Below are positions 9,050-14,319 of a DNA stretch of 14,319 nucleotides, one piece after another. The stretch lies in NCBI GenBank assembly GCA_000697335.1, contig JNEM01010830.1, positions 1 to 14,319 of the forward strand, in the 5' to 3' direction. Under the pieces are notes generated by a model. The model searched no databases and was not told the origin of the DNA. It was given only the letters and a program-made list of their open reading frames with translations. This stretch comes from Conidiobolus incongruus B7586. Its lineage: Eukaryota; Entomophthoromycota; Entomophthoromycetes; Entomophthorales; Conidiobolaceae. A program made the translations under genes and the position numbers. Positions within the stretch are counted from its first letter, which is position 1. Every line of letters starts with the position of its first letter.

Positions 9050-11272
9050 CTAATTGATCATCATTAAGACTGGTTCTGTGAATTCGCCAAACATATGCTT
9101 GAGTTCAGATACAGGTGAGCTTGTGTTGAATATGATTTGTCTAGCTTCTAATCCAAACCACAACTTGAGGAACCAGATAGGACCGCCACTCATAGGAATA
9201 GGTGAGCTGGCTGGAGAGTCCTTGAAACCAGTGCTTAGAGGAGATGTACCCAGAGATCGAAGGAGAGGAAGAGCTTCTCGAAATAAATCCAACTCAGGGT
9301 CCAATGTCCTGCCCACGCCTTCCAGGATCATAATGGACATGACAACATTTACAAACTCGCCTTCGAGCTTGACTCTATGGTTTCTGACCATGCTGAAAAC
9401 GCTGCCCAGTAAGGACGAGATATCCACTGAAGAGAGCTTGAATGCGGAAGATCGGAGATGCAAGATCAAGTCTGACATTTTCTGAACAAATTCTTCTCGA
9501 CATATGACTTGCTCAGGGCATGACGAGCGGTCAATAATGAGCTCTCCGCTTTTTCTGCCATCAAACTCGGCTACAGATTTAAACAGATCGATGAAGTTGA
9601 TCCTGTTTGTGTCGTCAAGCGTGGTTACCAATCCAGCATCTAAGAACACAAACTGCGGATAGAAGCTGTTTGCATAGAGATCGTTTAGGGCTTCCTTAAA
9701 TTGGCTTTTGTTCAGGTCTGCCAAATAGTTCGAAATGCGGTTGCTTTCAATATCCGCTTCGCTTTCTCCATCCGATGGGACTTGGTCTATTTTGCTGAAA
9801 AACTCATCAGCATTTTGATGCTGAAATGTGTAGTCCAGGATGCCTCTCAGTTGATTGAACCAGCCGTGTTTGGAAGGTCGATAGAACTTGACCATAATAT
9901 TTCCAGGATGAAGATCAGCGTGGATAAAGTTGTCTAGAAGAAGCATTTTCAAGAAGCTATTGAGTCCAACAGCAGCGATATCTTGATTAAACACCCCTTG
10001 GTCTTGCAAGTCCATGAACTTCTTCAGCGGCACTCCATGCTCGAACTTCTCCACTAAAATGCGATCAGATACCAATGGAAGGATAGGTCTAGGAAACTTG
10101 ACTTCCTTTTGATTGCGGAAGTTGTGACGCAAGTGAGTTAGGTTATTGGCCTCTGTTATCAGATCGAGCTGTTCGTACATCATCTTTGAGAACGTTTTCA
10201 CTTCTTCTTCCAGAGAAACCCACTGGAGCGTTGGGATCAAGGTAGTCACAACAGATGCAAGGATAGACAGGATAATGAGATCTCTTTCCACCGATTTCCG
10301 AGCTCTAGGATGAAGCACTTTAACTGCCACATATTCATTATGTAATGGAGGGATTTGAGAAGAAGGAATCAATAATTTATCGTTAATCTTAGGCAAGTTT
10401 GCGTATGTGAGATCTTTCTTCAGCTTGGCTTTATAGACTTGAGCCATCGCTCCCACTCCAATTGGTTCATCTGGAAACTCGTCAAACACCTGATCGATCG
10501 TCAACCCTGGAAAGCATTCTTCGAATAGCTTGCGGGTGTAGGCAATAGGGTGAGGATTAACTCTTGAGTGAAGCTTTGACAGCACTTCACAGAATTCTTT
10601 TGGAAAGAGATCTGCTCTCGTTGCAGCCCATTGACCTAATTTGACAAAGGTAGGTCCTGCAAGCTCAATTCGGTAGGTCAAATAATTGTAAAATGATAGG
10701 AGACGTTTATCTCGTGTCTCTTCGTCTCCTATGAAACAGGCCGGAAAGTACATTAGCACGGGCAAAAAGTTGAATGAAAGATAGATCAGTCTCAACAAAA
10801 TTTTAGATGGGTGTATTAAATAAATATCTATACAATCTAAAATAAATCTAATTACTTTTCTTGGACTGCAAAGAATTTTTAAAAGTGAGAATTCTTCTTT
10901 TTCTTTTAACTCTTCCTCTTCGAGTTCCTCTTCATCAACTAAACTTGGACCTAAATGGCTATGGTGGATTGGCTCGTTAAGTACAATAGGAGAGGCCAAT
11001 AGACTGAGAGGAATGAGCCATTTGAAGCCTGAACCACTACGAAAATAGTCATTAAAATGACTATCCCAATGATACTGTTTCCGTTCACGATACCATGCTT
11101 TCAAGTGATACAATTGTTGATTAGCTGTACTATATTTTTGGAAATTTTGCTGAGAGGTCAATTGGTTTAAATAACTGGTGCTTGAACTTTTAACGAGGCG
11201 GAAGTGATAATTTTTTGTTAATTTAGTTGAGCTATTTATACAGAATTTAGTGTTCTTTAGTGCCCAACTCAT
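9050..11272 (-). CDS. ABC1/ADCK atypical kinase, ADCK2/Cqd1 type, mitochondrial
   Basis: A single exon of 740 residues. The family (UbiB/ABC1/COQ8-like) consists of atypical kinases or ATPases of the mitochondrial inner membrane; the ADCK2 branch includes yeast Cqd1, which affects coenzyme Q distribution and lipid homeostasis. An in-frame TAA 18 nt upstream supports the start. Residues 1-60 are basic and Ser/Thr-rich with no acidic residue, a good mitochondrial presequence. Hydrophobic stretches lie at 84-98 and 140-180. An acidic run is at 113-127. Family marks follow in order: the KxGQ motif (K211-Q214, in GPTFVKLGQWAATRADLFP, close to ADCK2), the nucleotide loop GVGAMAQVY (272-280), VAVKV with K318, catalytic HADLHPGN (451-458; D453, N458), and LDAG with metal-binding D545. 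About 85 acidic residues separate the last two, an insertion I associate with the ADCK2 branch. All key residues are present. It lacks introns, unlike every neighbour, and favours more GC-ending codons. Confidence 0.88.
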   Translation of the reverse strand: MSWALKNTKFCINSSTKLTKNYHFRLVKSSSTSYLNQLTSQQNFQKYSTANQQLYHLKAWYRERKQYHWDSHFNDYFRSGSGFKWLIPLSLLASPIVLNEPIHHSHLGPSLVDEEELEEEELKEKEEFSLLKILCSPRKVIRFILDCIDIYLIHPSKILLRLIYLSFNFLPVLMYFPACFIGDEETRDKRLLSFYNYLTYRIELAGPTFVKLGQWAATRADLFPKEFCEVLSKLHSRVNPHPIAYTRKLFEECFPGLTIDQVFDEFPDEPIGVGAMAQVYKAKLKKDLTYANLPKINDKLLIPSSQIPPLHNEYVAVKVLHPRARKSVERDLIILSILASVVTTLIPTLQWVSLEEEVKTFSKMMYEQLDLITEANNLTHLRHNFRNQKEVKFPRPILPLVSDRILVEKFEHGVPLKKFMDLQDQGVFNQDIAAVGLNSFLKMLLLDNFIHADLHPGNIMVKFYRPSKHGWFNQLRGILDYTFQHQNADEFFSKIDQVPSDGESEADIESNRISNYLADLNKSQFKEALNDLYANSFYPQFVFLDAGLVTTLDDTNRINFIDLFKSVAEFDGRKSGELIIDRSSCPEQVICREEFVQKMSDLILHLRSSAFKLSSVDISSLLGSVFSMVRNHRVKLEGEFVNVVMSIMILEGVGRTLDPELDLFREALPLLRSLGTSPLSTGFKDSPASSPIPMSGGPIWFLKLWFGLEARQIIFNTSSPVSELKHMFGEFTEPVLMMIN

Positions 11273-12855
11273 TATATTTTCAAAATAGTGTTATTATTAA
11301 ATATAATTTTGATCAGTATAATACTGAATAATTAAATTTAGATTTAATAAGCAATAATCATATAAATTATTAATATTAAATTGAGAGATAACATAAATAA
11401 GAAAATGAAGTGAAAATACCCTTTAAATAATTCTCTAAACGTGGATTGTATTATGCTGTTAATTATGAACCAATATTTACAAATTAATTTTAATTTTAAT
11501 ATTTCAGCATTAATCAAAATAAGCAATGCTATTTTTATATTAAAATAATTTTTGTTAAGACAAAATTAATAATCAGAATTATGCAATATTAAAATAATAT
11601 TTTTCAACCAAAATGAGCAGTTATAGAATATCATCATTTTACAGAAATTAATATTTCTTGAGTAAATTTGCTGTTTCAATATATATATATATAGAAATAT
11701 CTTAAGTATATGATCGATAATATACATTTATATTTAATAGATGTGAAAAATTGTAATTCTGATCTGAAATATATATTTTTCATTAAAATATAAGAATTAT
11801 AAAATTTATTTTAAATTGGATATAGGTGTAGTATGATAAGAGTTTATTGATATTTTGAGGTAAAATACTATTATATATATATTTGTGAGTTGAATTAAAA
11901 ATTATATTATATTATAGAAGAATTAAATAATATAATTCACTATAATCTGAATAGTAAGGTATAATATTGATAAAAGTATTATTTATATTTTTCAAATTAA
12001 AAACTAACTTTTGTGATTGTATTAATCATTAAACTATAATAAAATATTTTTTAAAGCATTAATTATCCACATAATAGTAGATTTATTAAATTCAAAAAAT
12101 CTACAAAGTCATTATTATTACAAGATATAACATCAAATATGAGATATTCATTTTAATCTCAAATCTACATCATCGATTTAGCTATATTTTTCAAGTTTAT
12201 ATTAGAAAGTATACATATATTTAATTTATAGTTTAATTATCGAAATATCTTTAAAATCAATGTATGATGTATATTGTAAAATTTTCATATTTTGATAATT
12301 TTTTCTGAAAATATTTCATAACTCACCATTAATATAATGAATTCAAATTTTACAATATTTAGATAATTTTCACAAAATATTAGGGAAACAAAGTTTTATT
12401 ATGATTGGAATGATTGTTTGAAGGATACATCATACTATCTCCAGTTAAAAGCTCAAAAATTATAGTTATTTCCTATTTAATATCATGGCCTCCGTTCTAA
12501 GAACAGAAATAAATATTTATATACTATATTACAAAATACAAATAATAATAATAAAACTATAAGAATTTTCCAGATCATTTGCAAAGTCCAGTTCATAAAA
12601 ATTCCATAATAAAAAAGTTAACAAGAGGAAAATTAATGATAATTTAATATTTATTAAATCACAATACTAAGCAAAAACAAAAATTATCATATTAAGTATA
12701 TTCTTATAAAAAAGAATTCCATAAGATACAAGGGTATTTTCAGTGTTATAGTTATATAAAATATATAATAATTTGAATGTAATGGTAAATAATATTGCTT
12801 TGTATAATTTCTGATTATCTCAAATAAAATTAAATATAAATTAGATGAATTTGGA
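11273..12855. other. AT-rich intergenic region (kinase 5' side, RPB2 3' side)
   Basis: 1.58 kb of very AT-rich DNA with short (AT)n runs (about 11679-11692 and 11873-11882) and a small AT-only palindrome near 11900-11938. Minus-strand open frames at 11344-11526 and 12687-12887 are low-complexity or overlap the RPB2 end. I see no gene, RNA or element. Confidence 0.6.
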
Positions 12856-14319
12856 TTAGGTAGTTGCAACCATGAGACGAGGAGCAATATTCATAGCCAT
12901 CAATTCCTGGAACAGCAATTTGCAAGCGTATGGAATATGGATTTGCGAAATTCTGTTCCTATTATTACAGTATTTGCATTCATAGGCGCTTCTAGTTAAA
13001 TTGGCTACGGCAATAAGTCCACAAATATCGCACACATGTACTCTATAAGCATCAGAGGAATCAAATAGACGTTCCTAAAAATACTATTAATATGCAATTT
13101 CAATAAATATATTAATGATATACCTTCAAGAAATGAGCAGCACCATGGGAAATCATACAATCACGTTCCATTTCACCAAAACGCAAACCACCATCGCGAG
13201 AACGACCTTCAACTGGTTGACGAGTCAAAATTTGAACTGGACCTCTAGCCCTTGAATGGATCTTATCATCAACCATGTGTTTCAAACGTTGATAGTAAGT
13301 AGGGCCAAAGTAAACTTGTGCGGTTAACTTGCGGCCAGTATGCCCATTGTACATAACTTCGAATCCTCGTTTCTGGTATCCTCGTAGTTCTAATTGTTTA
13401 GAAATAGAATCGACTGTAACGTCTGTAAAAGGAGTAGCATCACCTTCAGCACCTAACAATGTACCAACCTTGCCCAAAAGACATTCAACTAAGTGCCCAA
13501 TTGTCATACGAGAGGGAATGGCGTGAGGATTAATAATTAAATCAGGAGTTAACCCATCAGCAGTGAAAGGCATATCTTCTTGTCTATAAGTAACACCAAT
13601 AGTACCTTTTTGCCCGTGACGAGAAGCAAATTTATCACCCATTTGAGGTACACGAGTACTTCTAACGCGAACTTTGACAAATTTGAGACCATCATTGTTG
13701 GTAGTCAACATTACTTGATCAACAATACCAGTCTCTGTGCTTCTTAATGGTGTACTAGCATCACGCTTAGTATGGTGTTTAGTACGTTGACCAAGTTCTT
13801 CATCTTCGTCGGGAATTGGTACTGTTTTTCCAATAATAATATCATCTCCCGAAACTCGAATGCCAGGTGCAATTAAACCATCATCTTCAAGCTTTTCATA
13901 TGTTCCGTGTTTTAATCTAAGAGTAGTTTCACGAGTGGGTTTTTCAAAGATCTCTAGTTTCTTGGAGCCAACTTGCTTTTCTTGATCCATGTAAGTACGG
14001 TAGAACATAGATCTAAATAAACCTCGATCAATAGAGCTTTGATTCATGATGACAGAATCTTCTTGGTTATATCCAGAGTAACAAAGAATAGCAACAATAG
14101 CATTTTGACCAGCGGGCAATTCACGGAAGCGGAGGTATTCCATTGAACGAGTAGCGACCAATGGCTTTTGAGGATAATACAAAATGTTAGCTAATGTATC
14201 CATACGAAGCTGATAGTTACTGAGATAAATTCCCATAGCTTGTTTACCCATAGCAGATTGATAGGTATTACGAGGAGATTGATTGTGATCAGGAAATGGA
14301 ATAATACTAGCACAAATAC
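12856..14319 (-). CDS. RPB2: RNA polymerase II second-largest subunit Rpb2 (C-terminal part)
   Basis: Rpb2 forms one side of the Pol II cleft and, with Rpb1, the active site. Two exons are seen, 14319-13124 (incomplete at the window edge) and 13074-12856, split by a 49-bp intron. They give the last 470 residues, matching roughly yeast residues 751-1224 at almost the same length. The fragment opens with [20 protein letters not shown], then [19 protein letters not shown]. It contains GYNQEDS with the acidic pair near the active-site metal, [12 protein letters not shown] (about 227-238 of the fragment), and [14 protein letters not shown]. The clamp end carries [22 protein letters not shown] and a four-cysteine zinc site, CDIC...CKYC (413, 416, 431, 434). 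The end [15 protein letters not shown] is universal among Rpb2. Assignment to Pol II rather than Pol I or III rests on the MGKQAMG and clamp sequences. The N-terminal 750 or so residues lie outside the window. Confidence 0.98.

Noticed and set aside
9054-9485. 143-codon plus-strand open frame
   Set aside because: It is a shadow lying wholly antisense to the conserved 3' part of the kinase gene.
11344-11526. 60-codon hydrophobic minus-strand open frame upstream of the kinase
   Set aside because: Poly-Ile/Leu composition expected from AT-rich DNA; no similarity and no continuation into the kinase exon.
11273-12855. Replication origin or centromere-like sequence
   Set aside because: Extreme AT content alone is the genome background here; no specific motif array or repeat supports it.
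12687-12887. 66-codon minus-strand open frame
   Set aside because: It overlaps the RPB2 stop in another frame and runs into low-complexity spacer.
1-14319. CRISPR array, bacterial operon or prophage
   Set aside because: No regularly spaced repeats, no bacterial ribosome-binding sites, and all recognised genes are spliced or eukaryotic.

Overview
The window is nuclear DNA of a fungus, very probably an early-diverging (zygomycete-type) AT-rich one. It has spliced eukaryotic genes with eleven short introns of 49-62 bp, GT-AG borders and CTAAC/TTAAT-like branch sites. It encodes a fungal/eukaryotic RNA polymerase II subunit, a splicing factor, an autophagy modifier, a Golgi membrane protein and a mitochondrial ABC1-type kinase. 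Spacers are extremely AT-rich. I cannot fix the lineage below 'early-diverging fungus'; a Kickxellomycotina/Harpellales-like origin is a guess from composition and intron style.

Layout, left to right, with all five genes on the minus strand. 1-277: AT-rich, nothing seen. 278-615: a GC-rich island of about 335 bp with imperfect inverted ends (TG...CA), best read as a solo LTR or a small terminal-inverted-repeat element. 1119-2160: three-exon gene for a Tvp15/COPI-associated type Golgi membrane protein (308 aa) with a long hydrophilic tail. 2838-4665: six-exon PRP19 (522 aa; U-box, coiled coil, WD40 propeller). 5626-6168: four-exon ATG12 (126 aa). 6169-9049: a 2.9-kb gene-poor stretch with a decayed Mutator-like transposase scrap and one unexplained open segment. 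9050-11272: single-exon ADCK2/Cqd1-type mitochondrial atypical kinase (740 aa). 11273-12855: AT-rich spacer. 12856-14319: the last two exons of RPB2, cut by the window edge and covering about the C-terminal 470 residues.

The genes belong to separate housekeeping processes: transcription, splicing and ubiquitination, autophagy, Golgi traffic, and mitochondrial coenzyme Q/lipid homeostasis. They form no operon or obvious cluster. Each is read from the opposite strand with several hundred bases of AT-rich spacer between neighbours. I found no convincing new multi-gene system. The best leads are the GC-rich island, the tail of the Tvp15-like protein, the intronless kinase among intron-rich genes, and the open minus-strand segment near 7.6-7.8 kb.
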